From contig CM049318.1 in assembly GCA_026874595.1 (NCBI GenBank), forward strand, positions 13,559,241-13,623,240: a stretch of 64,000 bases of DNA, in the 5' to 3' direction. Below the pieces are notes generated by a model. It was not told where the DNA came from, did not search any database, and saw nothing but the letters and a program-made list of their open reading frames with translations. The DNA comes from Sipunculus nudus. Taxonomy: Eukaryota; Annelida; Sipuncula; Golfingiida; Sipunculidae. Shown in pieces: positions 1-9,189 of this stretch (its first letter is position 1; each line of letters begins with the position of its first letter). The translations under genes were made by a program, and so were the position numbers.

Positions 1-534
1 GAGAGGCAATGAATAAGCATTCAGTAGTAAAGTAGCAGGTATCTCTAAATGTCTCCACTTTTTGTTGAAAGGGAACAAACAAAATTGAACAGATCATTGT
101 TAGGTGGTACAAAATGTACAGATTTTCATTGCATTTTATAGCCTTTGATAACTTCTTAATCCTTGATTTCATCACACCTCGTCATATCTGCACTAAAATG
201 TGAATTCTTTGATATCATCATAGTTGCCTATCTGGGAGGGCTGGCGACTATATTGCTTGGATAGGGATACAGGGATAAGGTTTTAATACATAATTGTATA
301 TAGATTAATGGACAATTATGTGTATAGATTATTGAACATTTATGTGCAATCAGGTGTAGGTCAGATCCTAGTATATACAACAGGTTACACTGCGAACTCA
401 CAATTTATTGGTGGCTGAGGGGATTCTTTTATCAGTTGCTTTCATAAATGTTATCTTTATAACAAATTATGTTTTACTGAAAAGGTATTCCACTCTTGTG
501 AATAGAAACTGATTCTAGATATCACGGTACCTTG
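1..534. other. AT-rich flank, no gene seen
   Basis: No reading frame, RNA gene or recognisable element could be supported here. The only structure I see is a short imperfect tandem repeat, listed separately at 288-347. Base composition is AT-rich and unlike the satellite that starts near 3,544. Confidence 0.6.
288..347. repeat. 24-bp imperfect tandem repeat, about 2.5 copies
   Basis: Copies start at 288, 312 and 336, each with 'aca' followed by an AT-rich tract. The first two share the pattern ACA-(A/T)-rich-GTATAGATTA with several substitutions, and the third is cut short after about 12-15 bases. It looks like an old local slippage duplication. No function is suggested. Confidence 0.5.
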
Positions 535-564
535 TATATATATATATATATATAATATATATAT

Positions 565-615
<51 letters not shown>
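535..615. repeat. (TA)n microsatellite
   Basis: About 80 bases of alternating T and A, interrupted by an AA step near 554-555 and by 'acac' near 565-568. Translations through this tract give Tyr-Ile runs and are artefacts. Its length is likely to vary between individuals. Confidence 0.95.
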
Positions 616-616
<1 letters not shown>

Positions 617-1360
617 CTCTGACTTGGTATATAGCGTAGGGATTTGTGTGTCATTTGCCTAAACATCCGGATAACAACCTGGATCTGTTTTGTCTTTCGT
701 TAATGAATGCGCTTTTTACACATATGGGACTTTTGTGTTTTTTTTCTGTGTGAATGAATCAAGTGTGCATATGAATGTCTTAAAATGATAGTAATACTGT
801 TGCCCACAAAGTATATTCAATACTTTCATCACTTAAAATTAAGCACACTTTCTTTATTAAATGACGTCACAAGAAAAATACATAGGGTGTCCATACCCTC
901 CTTATTAAATGTAGTGGGGCACGGTGAATTGTTCATCTGTGTCACAAACACTGTTGTCCTTTAAAACACATATAAAATCGTTTCCAATTAGAAAACATAG
1001 AATTTTTTTTCTAATATGGTATGACTGTTCTGAAATATATATAAAAAGTGCTTAAATTATGCTTCATTGATTGGTCGAATAAAGAAACACTATAATTCAC
1101 ACCGACCTCCTTCATTACATATATATTTTGTCGAGAAAACCACAAATGTGACATTCTGTTCACATGTAGAGCAGTGTTGTGACGACACAAGCACATCTGT
1201 AAATGTTTTTTTTCGGCCAGGGTTAAAGTGCAGATCCTTATTCTCTCAAAGTGAAAAATCGAGTCGGCCTTCATTTTAATATGTGTAAACAAATAACCAT
1301 ATAGTCATTAATTATGCCGTAAATTTCATTTGTTTCATATAGTTATAAGAAAGATGTTTC
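616..1360. other. AT-rich intergenic DNA, no gene seen
   Basis: Short overlapping frames on both strands near 1,011-1,292 have no recognisable domain and low-complexity AT-driven composition, so they are not called. Small motifs are a perfect TGACGTCA octamer at 862-869 and a 5-bp inverted repeat AGGGT/ACCCT with a 6-base spacer at 884-899. Confidence 0.55.
862..869. promoter_or_regulatory. Perfect CRE-type octamer TGACGTCA
   Basis: The palindrome TGACGTCA is the consensus binding site of CREB/ATF bZIP factors. No promoter, CpG island or gene start is visible around it, and an octamer can occur by chance, so this records a sequence match rather than a demonstrated element. Confidence 0.2.
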
Positions 1361-2070
1361 TTATTTTATATTTATTTTTTATTTTATTTAAGTATATTTA
1401 AGTGCCATAGTGACTGTACTATAATACAATCGCTCTAAGGCATTGTACACAGTAAAATACATTAAGATGATTAAAAAAGAATTTGAGAGACAGATAATAC
1501 AGTTAAAATGACTAAAAAATAGATATGCAGAAAACTAAATAATCGAGAATCCAAACAAAGTTGATGATAACGGCTAATAATATGTCAATTGGAAAAGGTG
1601 TGTTTTCATTAGTCTTTTGAAACACGGAACACTTGAGGCATCCTTGATATGTTGAGGAAGATTATTCCAGAGGATAGAGGAGGAGTATTTAAATGATCTC
1701 TTTCCGTACTGTCCGGGCCGTCGGCACCTCAAGAGAGATTTATTGGCCGACTTTAGTGCACGCACCGGGCAAAATTCCTTAATCATATCAGCCAGGTATA
1801 TGAAGGTGCTAAGCCATGGAGGGATTTGAAGGTAAGCAACAGTATTTTAAAACAAGGTCTGTACTCCACCGGCAGACAATGTAGCTCCATAAGTACCGGT
1901 TTCATAAGTGCTCGCCGCTGGGTGAGTGTGATAAGCCGAGCAGCACAATTCTGAAGGCGCTGCAGCCTGCCAATCTGAGCACGGTTGCTGCCATACAGAA
2001 GTGAATTGGCATAATCTGCTCTCGAGGTCACTAAGGCTTGCACCAGCATTTTGCATGCATTTTCTTCACA
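1361..2070 (-). mobile_element. Decayed 3' end of a CR1/L2-like non-LTR retrotransposon
   Basis: Read on the minus strand, 2,070 to about 1,797 translates to the C-terminal part of a non-LTR reverse transcriptase ORF2. It contains LVTSRADYANSLLYG followed by a region with CFKILLLTFKSLHGLAPSY, matching the family pattern 'VTSRLDYCNxLLYG ... FKILLLTYKxLxGLAPxYL'. The frame then shifts by -1 or +2 near 1,796-1,800. It continues as LADMIKEF to a C-terminal block with SFKYSSSILWNNLP and FKRLMKTHLF, ending at the stop codon at 1,574-1,576. A TAG at 2,071-2,073 ends the readable upstream frame. After the stop come about 200 bases of 3' UTR, with 'ccttagagcg' and an A-rich tail built on TAAA-like units at about 1,361-1,390. 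The polymerase catalytic motifs and the endonuclease are absent, so the copy is 5'-truncated and dead. The clade assignment (CR1/L2 rather than a relative) is inferred from motif memory. Confidence 0.85.
1574..2070 (-). pseudogene. Reverse transcriptase ORF2 C-terminal fragment, frameshifted
   Basis: This is the coding part of the retrotransposon fragment. Frame one (2,070-1,783) covers the segment after the polymerase palm, about 96 residues including CEENACKMLVQAL before the first methionine. Frame two (about 1,795-1,574) covers the terminal 70 or so residues. The original reading passes from ...LAPSY into LADMIKEF, and two extra bases ('ac') or one missing base break it. The intact ORF2 of this group is far longer, so only the extreme C-terminus remains. 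No function is expected. Confidence 0.85.
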
Positions 2071-2683
2071 CTAAAGATTCATGGCCCTTTTTTTAAATAC
2101 ATTATCCTGTATGCGAGGGGCGCATGGATAAAAAAAAACAGAAAAACAAACGTTAACATTCATTTTTTTGTAAAACTTTTCACCACACTTGTTCCATGAT
2201 AGTAACAAGACTAAATTTAACTCACTGCGGTATTATTTTCATTAAACGTAGTTTTCATTTTAATTTTAGAAAGAAAATACAACAGTCGTGTCATTTATTC
2301 AGATCTAGTTACGGCATTATCTTAAAATTAAGTCTACCTTTGAACTGCATCCGTCAAAGTAGCGGAATCAATTCTACATATTTCTATGACCATCAAATTA
2401 AAATTTTGTCAAAAAATCACATATATATTCCTTTAAGCCTGCAGATCTGTAACAATAACGGGCCACAGTTTTTTTTTCAAGAATATTACTACAAGTTATT
2501 CAATTTCACTTCATTTGTCCATTCTGAGAACAAAATCATAAATAAGCAGAAACTTAAAAATGATTCATGCACACTGTGCACTAACCTTTTCATTTCCTGG
2601 ACACAGATGGCTCTGCTCTGCAAGGTATATGTTCGGTCCCTCAAGTGAAATCTTATTCATTCTACTTTAACGTCCGTTCAGCT
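2071..2683. other. AT-rich DNA upstream of the tRNA locus, no gene seen
   Basis: A plus-strand frame of 150 codons spans 2,196-2,648. It has no recognisable domain, is dominated by Ile/Phe/Asn/Lys/Ser as expected from AT-rich DNA, and has no visible promoter or splice context. I see no other structure. Confidence 0.5.
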
Positions 2684-2771
2684 GCTCCAGTGGCACAATC
2701 GGTTAGCGCGCCTTACTTATAAAAAGTTATGAGGCATGCGGAGGTTGTGAGTTCGATCCTCACCTGGAGCA
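2684..2771 (+). tRNA. tRNA-Ile(UAU) with a 14-nt intron, possibly tRNA-derived
   Basis: The acceptor arm GCTCCAG (2,684-2,690) pairs perfectly with CTGGAGC (2,764-2,770), followed by discriminator A. The D-arm loop is AATCGGTTA. The anticodon loop reads CTTATA with anticodon TAT at 2,718-2,720. A 14-base insert (2,722-2,735) sits just after position 37, the canonical place for eukaryotic tRNA introns, and animal tRNA-Ile(UAU) genes typically carry one. The T-arm GTGAG/CTCAC encloses TTCGATC. The A box (TGGCACAATCGG) and B box (GTTCGATCC) are good matches. Oddities are an A-C mismatch in the D stem (12-23), a T-C mismatch in the anticodon stem (29-41) and the lack of an oligo-T terminator directly downstream (only TTT at 2,777-2,779). 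It is either a working minor isoacceptor gene, a recent pseudogene, or the head of a tRNA-derived SINE. Confidence 0.85.
2722..2735 (+). other. Intron of the tRNA-Ile(UAU) gene
   Basis: Fourteen bases lie between A37 (2,721) and A38 (2,736). Removing them gives a 7-base anticodon loop CTTATAA and restores the 5-bp anticodon stem register CCTTA/TGCGG. Position and presence agree with the usual architecture of animal tRNA-Ile(UAU). The exact splice points are inferred from the loop geometry. Confidence 0.7.
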
Positions 2772-2790
2772 CGGTGTTTAATGCCAGTAA

Positions 2791-2831
2791 AGCCCTATCC
2801 TTCATCATGATGATTAATGAAAATCAGGGCT
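2791..2831. repeat. Inverted repeat around a 12-bp palindrome
   Basis: Six-base arms AGCCCT and AGGGCT are perfect reverse complements. Between them lies TCATCATGATGA, itself a perfect palindrome. A transcript could fold here as a short hairpin. The element lies 20 bases after the tRNA, but no protein or RNA family is recognised. Confidence 0.5.
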
Positions 2832-2946
2832 CAATAATCCACGTCGGGCGTACTCACGCACATTCCTCTCGTGTATTTCGGCATCATGGAAGTTAAAGAA
2901 AGAGTTATCGATGAGAACTGCTCAGTTATTATTCATGTGTGACTAA

Positions 2947-2955
2947 TTTTTTTTT
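2947..2955 (+). terminator. T9 run, first strong Pol III-type stop after the tRNA
   Basis: RNA polymerase III stops at runs of four or more T on the non-template strand. The first such run downstream of the tRNA body is this T9, about 176 bases past the discriminator base. If it is used, the primary transcript would have an unusually long trailer. Use as a terminator is inference. Confidence 0.3.
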
Positions 2956-3090
2956 AATTTAAGTAGTGAAACCTTGAAATGTCAGAGGATATAACTGGCT
3001 AGAATAATATGAAGGATTTACCAGTGGCATGTTGATCATCAGATGCCGACTGCCAGTAGGAAGTTCAGAAATATGAACTCTCTCCGTGTT

Positions 3091-3096
3091 TGTGTG

Positions 3097-3127
<31 letters not shown>
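3091..3127. repeat. (TG)n(TGCG)n microsatellite
   Basis: Three TG steps are followed by seven TGCG units (3,097-3,124) and a partial TGC. On the minus strand a frame across it gives a His-Ala-Arg-Thr repeat, which is why a spurious open frame spans 2,959-3,222. Confidence 0.95.
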
Positions 3128-3543
3128 TTACTAACGTGTTCGAAGATGATGAAGACCTTCAGCGCTCGCTTAGGGGTTGACAAGTACCTTTGGCGCAAGT
3201 CTCTTGAGTTCATTTTAGCCAAGGGATTTTTTTATTTATTTTATCTCAACTGACTAAAAAGGATTTGTCGTATCACCCTTTTTATCTAATGTCGGCTGTT
3301 ATCCCTCTGTTAACAGGGCACAAATTCCTATGCTATGACCCAATAACTTCTGACTTAAAGGGAGCCAATCACCTATCTGACCTTTATAAACTATAGAGAT
3401 AAACCATGCGTTGGAGCTTTTATATGGAAAAAATAGGCATGGACACGTGGATATCACCGCACACAGGCTGCTTGTTTTGTTTATATCAACGTATTTAAAA
3501 TATGTGGGGGCCCGCCAAAATAAATAAATTCAACAAGGGCATC
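3128..3543. other. AT-rich spacer up to the satellite edge, no gene seen
   Basis: No gene is supported. Visible motifs are a CTGTTAACAG palindrome (3,307-3,316), a CCAAT-like 'gccaatca' near 3,364 with a 'tttataaa' about 10 bases further on, a GGGCCC palindrome (3,508-3,513), and CGCCAAA at 3,513-3,519. The last is the reverse complement of TTTGGCG found in every monomer. None amounts to a promoter call. Confidence 0.45.
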
Positions 3544-3640
3544 TGGCGTGGGACTGTCTGCGCCGACGCAGTAACAGTGACATGACATCACCCAAGAAGC
3601 TGGGTATAGCTGGTGCCATACAAACTGAGTGCTTGCACTT
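3544..3640 (+). repeat. First (leftmost) satellite monomer, reference copy
   Basis: This copy matches the majority monomer closely. The CTGCG/CGCAG dyad is at 3,558-3,571 with a CCGA loop, and the AGTGC/GCACT dyad is at 3,628-3,639 with a TT spacer. The copy is complete and undiverged although it abuts unique DNA, so the array edge here is sharp. Confidence 0.9.
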
Positions 3641-4369
3641 TGGCGTGGGACTGTCTGCGCCGACGCAGTAACAGTGACATGACATCACCCAAGAAGCTGG
3701 GTATAGCTGGTGCCATACAAACTCAGTGCTTGCACTTTGGCGTGGGACTGTCTGCGCCGACGCAGTAACAGTGACATGACATCACCCAAGAAGCTGGGTA
3801 TAGCTGGTGCCATACAAACTGAGTGCTTGCACTTTGGCGTGGGACTGTCTGCGCCGACGAAGTAACAGTGACATGACATCACCCAAGAAGCTGGGTATAG
3901 CTGGTGCCATACAAACTGAGTGCTTGCACTTTGGCGTGGGACTGTCTGCGCCGACGCAGTAACAGTGACATGACATCACCCAAGAAGCTGGGTATAGCTG
4001 GTGCCATACAAACTGAGTGCTTGCACTTTGGCGTGGGACTGTCTGCGCCGACGCAGTAACAGTGACATGACATCACCCCAGAAGCTGGGTATAGCTGGTG
4101 CCATACAAACTGAGTGCTTGCACTTTGGCGTGGGACTGTCTGCACCGACGCGGTAACAGTGATATGACCTGACCCCAGAAGCTGGGTATAGCTGGTGACA
4201 TAAAAACTGAGTGCTTGCTCTTTAGCGTGGGACTGTCTGCGCCGACGCAGTAACAGTGACATGACATCACCAAAGAAGCTGGGTATAGCTGGTGCCATAC
4301 AAACTGAGTGCTTGCTCTTTGGCGTGGGACTGTCTGCGCCTACGCAGTAACAGTGACATGACATCACCA

Positions 4370-5727
4370 CAGAAGCTGGGTATAGCTGGTGACATAAAAA
4401 CTGAGTGCTTGCTCTTTAGCGTGGGACTGTCTGCGCCGACGCAGTAACAGTGACATGACATCACCCAAGAAGCTGGGTATAGCTGGTGCCATACAAACTG
4501 AGTGCTTGCACTTTGGCGTGGGACTGTCTGCGCCGACGCAGTAACAGTGACATGACATTACCCAAGAAGCTGGGTATAGCTGGTGCCATACAAACTGAAT
4601 GCTTGCACTTTGGCGTGGGACTGTCTGCGCCGACGCAGTAACAGTGACATGACATCACCCAAGAAGCTAGGTATAGCTGGTGCCATACAAACTGAGTGCT
4701 TGCACTTTGGCGTGGGACTGTCTGCGAAGACGCAGTAACAGTGACATGACATCACCCAAGAAGCTAGGTATAGCTGGTGCCATACAAACTGAGTGCTTGC
4801 ACTTTGGCGTGGGACTGTATGCGCCTACGCAGTAACAGTGACATGACATCACCCAAGAAGCTGGGTATAGCTGGTGCCATACAAACTGAGTGCTTGCACT
4901 TTGGCGTGGGACTGTCTGCGCCGACGCAGTAACAGTGACATGACATCACCCCAGAAGCTGGGTATAGCTGGTGCCATACAAACTGAGTGCTTGCACTTTG
5001 GCGTGGGACTGTCTGCGCCGACGCAGTAACAGTGATATGACCTCACCCCAGAAGCTGGGTATAGCTGGTGACATAAAAACTGAGTGCTTGCTCTTTAGCG
5101 TGGGACTGTCTGCGCCGACGCAGGAACAGTGACATGACATCACCCAAGAAGCTGGGTATAGCTGGTGCCATACAAACTGAGTGCTTGCACTTTGGCGTGG
5201 GACTGTCTGCGCCGACGCAGTAACAGTGACATGACATTACCCAAGAAGCTGGGTATAGCTGGTGCCATACAAACTGAATGCTTGCACTTTGGCGTGGGGC
5301 TGTCTGCGCCGACGCAGTAACAGTGACATGACATCACCCAAGAAGCTAGGTATAGCTGGTGCCATACAAACTGAGTGCTTGCACTTTGGCGTGGGACTGT
5401 CTGCGCCGACGCAGTAACAGTGACATGACATCACCCAAGAAGATGGGTATAGCTGGTGCCATACAAACTGAGTGCTTGCACTTTGGCGTGGGACTGTCTG
5501 CGCCTACGCAGTAACAGTGACATGACATCACCCAAGAAGCTGGGTATAGCTGGTGCCATACAAACTGAGTGCTTGCACTTTGGCGTGGGACTGTCTGCGC
5601 CGACGCAGTAACAGTGACATGACATCACCCCAGAAGCTGGGTATAGCTGGTGCCATACAAACTGAGTGCTTGCACTTTGGCGTGGGACTGTCTGCGCCGA
5701 CGCAGTAACAGTGATATGACCTCACCT
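4370..5727 (+). repeat. Two tandem 7-monomer (679-bp) higher-order units
   Basis: Diagnostic variants recur at a 679-base offset. These include 'acattaccc' at about 4,554 and 5,233, 'gaatgcttgc' at about 4,598 and 5,277, 'gaagctaggtatag' at about 4,670 and 5,349, and 'gcgcctacg' at about 4,822 and 5,501. Boundaries are good to about one monomer. Confidence 0.75.
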
Positions 5728-6503
5728 CAGAAGCTAGGTATAGCTGGTGCCATACAAACTGAGTTCTTGCACTTTGGCGTGGGACTGTCTGCGCCGACGC
5801 AGTAACAGTGACATGACATCACCCAAGAAGATGGGTATAGCTGGTGCCATACAAACTGAGTGCTTGCACTTTGGCCTGGGACTGTCTGCGCCTACGCAGT
5901 AACAGTGACATGACATCACCCAAGAAGCTGGGTATAGCTGGTGCCATACAAACTGAGTGCTTGCACTTTGGCGTGGGACTGTCTGCGCAGACGCAGTAAC
6001 AGTGACATGACATCACCCCAGAAGCTGGGTATAGCTGGTGCCATACAAACTGAGTGCTTGCACTTTGGCGTGGGACTGTCTGCGCCGACGCAGTAACAGT
6101 GATATGACCTCACCTCAGAAGCTAGGTATAGCTGGTGCCATACAAACTGAGTGCTTGCACTTTGGCGTGGGACTGTCTGCGCCGACGCAGTAACAGTGAC
6201 ATGACATCACCCAAGAAGATGGGTATAGCTGGTGCCATACAAACTGAGTGCTTGCACTTTGGCGTGGGACTGTCTGCGCCTACGCAGTAACAGTGACATG
6301 ACATCACCCAAGAAGCTGGGTATAGCTGGTGCCATACAAACTGAGTGCTTGCACTTTGGCGTGGGACTGTCTGCGCCGACGCAGTAACAGTGACATGACA
6401 TCACCCCAGAAGCTGGGTATAGCTGGTGCCATACAAACTGAGTGCTTGCACTTTGGCGTGGGACTGTCTGCGCCGACGCAGTAACAGTGATATGACCTCA
6501 CCC
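5340..6503 (+). repeat. Three tandem 4-monomer (388-bp) higher-order units
   Basis: The order 'gctaggtatag' monomer, 'agatgggtatag ... gcgcctacg' monomer, canonical monomer, then 'ccccagaagc ... gatatgacctca' monomer recurs at 388-base steps (about 5,346, 5,734 and 6,122). The third copy leads into a different neighbour. The same kind of 4-mer returns at 8.1-8.9 kb and at 26.3-27.4 kb. Confidence 0.75.
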
Positions 6504-9189
6504 CAGAAGCTGGGTATAGCTGGTGACATAAAAACTGAGTGCTTGCTCTTTAGCGTGGGACTGTCTGCGCCGACGCAGTAACAGTGACATGACATCACCC
6601 AAGAAGCTGGGTATAGCTGGTGCCATACAAACTGAGTGCTAGCTCTTTGGCGTGGGACTGTCTGCGCCGACGCAGTAACAGTGACATAACATCATCCCAG
6701 AAGCTGGGTATATCTGGTGACATACAAATTGAGTGCTTGCTCTTTGGCGTGGGACTGTCTGCGCCGACGCAGTAACAGTGACATGACATCACCCAAGAAG
6801 CTGGGTATAGCTGGTGCCATACAAACTGAGTGCTTGCTCTTTGGCGTGGGACTGTCTGCGCCGACGCAGTAACAGTGATATGACCTCACCCCAGAGGCTG
6901 GGTATAGCTGGTGCCATACAAACTGAGTGCTTGCTCTTTAGCGTGGGACTGTCTGCGCCGACGCAGTAAGAGTGACATGACATCACCCAAGAAGCTGGGT
7001 ATAGCTGGTGCCATACAAACTGAGTGCTTGCTCTTTGGCGTGGGACTGTCTGCGCCGACGCAGTAACAGTGACATGACATCACCCAAGAAGCTGGGTATA
7101 GCTGGTGCCATACAAACTGAGTGCTTGCTCTTTGGCGTGGGACTGTCTGCTCCGACGCAGTAACAGTGACATGACATCCCCCAAGTAGCTGGGTATAGCT
7201 GGTGCCATACAAACTGAATGCTTGCTCTTTGGCGTTGGACTGTCTGCGCCGACGCAGTAACCGTGACATGACATCACCCAAGAAGCTTGGTATTGCTGGT
7301 GCCATACAAACTGAGTGCTTGCTCTTTGGCGTGGGACTATCTGCGCCGACGCAGTAACAGTGACATGACATCACCCAAGAAGCTGGGTATAGCTGGTGCC
7401 ATACAAACTGAGTGCTAGCTCTTTGGCGTGGGACTGTCTGCGCCGACGCAGTAACAGTGACATGACATCACCCAAGAAGCTGGGTACAGCTGGTGCCATA
7501 CAAACTGACTGCTTGCTCTTTGGCGTGGGACTGTCTGCGCCGACGCAGTAACCGTGACATGACATCACCCAAGAAGCTGGGTATAGCTGGTGCCATACAA
7601 ACTGAGTGCTTGCTCTTTGGCGTGGGACTGTCTGCGCCGACGCAGTAACAGTGACATGACATCACCCAAGAAGCTTGGTATAGCTGGTGCCATACAAACT
7701 GAGTGCTCGCTCTTTGGCGTGGGACTGTCTGCGCCGACCCAGTAACAGTGACATGACATCACCCAAGAAGCTGGGTATAGCTGGTGCCATACAAACTGAG
7801 TGCTTGCTCTTTTGCGTGGGACTGTCTGCTCCGACGCAGTAACAGTGACATGACATCACCCCAGAAGCTGGGTATAGCTGGTGCCATACAAACTGAGTGC
7901 TTGCTCTTTGGCGTGGGACTGTCGCGCCGACGCAGTAACAGTGATATGACCTCACCATAGAAGCTGGGTATAGCTGGTGCCATACAAACTGAGTGCTTGC
8001 ACTTTGGCGTGGGACTGTCTGCGCCGACGCAGTAACAGTGACATGACATCACGCAAGAAGCTGGGTATAGCTGGTGCCATACAAACTCAGTTCTTGCACT
8101 TTGGCGTGGGACTGTCTGCGCCGACGCAGTAACAGTGACATGACATCACCCAAGAAGCTGGGTATAGCTGGTGCCATACAAACTGAGTGCTTGCACTTTG
8201 GCGTGGGACTGTCTGCGCCGACGCAGTAACAGTGACATGACATCACCCCAGAAGCTGGGTATAGCTGGTGCCATACAAACTGAGTGCTTGCACTTTGGCG
8301 TGGGACTGTCTGCGCCGACGCAGTAACAGTGATATGACCTCACCCCGGAAGCTGGGTATAGCTGGTGACATAAAAACTGAGTGCTTGCTCTTTAGCGTGG
8401 GACTGTCTGCGCCGACGCAGTAACAGTGACATGACATCACCCAAGAAGCTGGGTATAGCTGGTGCCATACAAACTGAGTGCTTGCACTTTGGCGTGGGAC
8501 TGTCTGCGCCTACGCAGTAACAGTGACATGAAATCACCCAAGAAGCTGGGTATAGCTGGTGCCATACAAACTGAGTGCTTGCACTTTGGCGTGGGACTGT
8601 CTGCGCCGACGCAGTAACAGTGACATGACATCACCCCAGAAGCTGGGTATAGCTGGTGCCATACAAACTGAGTGCTTGCACTTTGGCGTGGGACTGTCTG
8701 CGCCGACGCAGTAACAGTGATATGACCTCACCCCAGAAGCTGGGTATAGCTGGTGACATAAAAACTGAGTGCTTGCTCTTTAGCGTGGGACTGTCTGCGC
8801 CGACGCAGTAACAGTGACATGACATCACCCAAGAAGCTGGGTATAGCTGGTGCCATACAAACTGAGTGCTAGCTCTTTGGCGTGGGACTGTCTGCGCCGA
8901 CGCAGTAACAGTGACATAACATCATCCTAGAAGCTGGGTATAGCTGGTGACATACAAATTGAGTGCTTGCTCTTTGGCGTGGGACTGTCTGCGCCGATGC
9001 AGTAACAGTGACATGACATCACCCAAGAAGCTGGGTATAGCTGGTGCCATACAAACTGAGTGCTTGCTCTTTGGCGTGGGACTGTCTGCGCCGACGCAGT
9101 AACAGTGATATGACCTCACCCCAGAGGCTTGGTATCGCTGGTGCCATACAAACTGAGTGCTTGCTCTTTAGCGTGGGACTGTCTGCGCC

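Larger units (their letters stand above)
2772..3090. other. tRNA trailer region with dyad, no gene seen
   Basis: No coding region is supported. The stretch holds an inverted repeat AGCCCT (2,791-2,796) / AGGGCT (2,826-2,831) around a perfect 12-bp palindrome TCATCATGATGA (2,802-2,813). It could be a tRNA 3' flank or the body of an unrecognised tRNA-derived SINE. Confidence 0.45.

Noticed and set aside
457-666. 69-codon minus-strand frame with a Tyr-Ile repeat
   Set aside because: It is produced by the (TA)n microsatellite.
1011-1292. Overlapping 93- and 70-codon frames on opposite strands
   Set aside because: There is no domain, both strands are open over the same AT-rich DNA, and neither has start context or conservation that can be judged.
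2196-2648. 150-codon plus-strand open frame
   Set aside because: It shows AT-driven composition, no recognisable domain and no supporting signals. A frame of this size is plausible by chance in AT-rich DNA, and a lineage-specific gene cannot be excluded but is not supported.
2959-3222. 87-codon minus-strand frame with His-Ala-Arg-Thr repeats
   Set aside because: The repeat is the translated (TGCG)n microsatellite, and the rest shows no known domain.
3364-3389. CCAAT-TATA promoter upstream of the array
   Set aside because: The CCAAT-like and TATA-like words are about 10 bases apart, much closer than in usual promoters, and no transcript start or gene follows.
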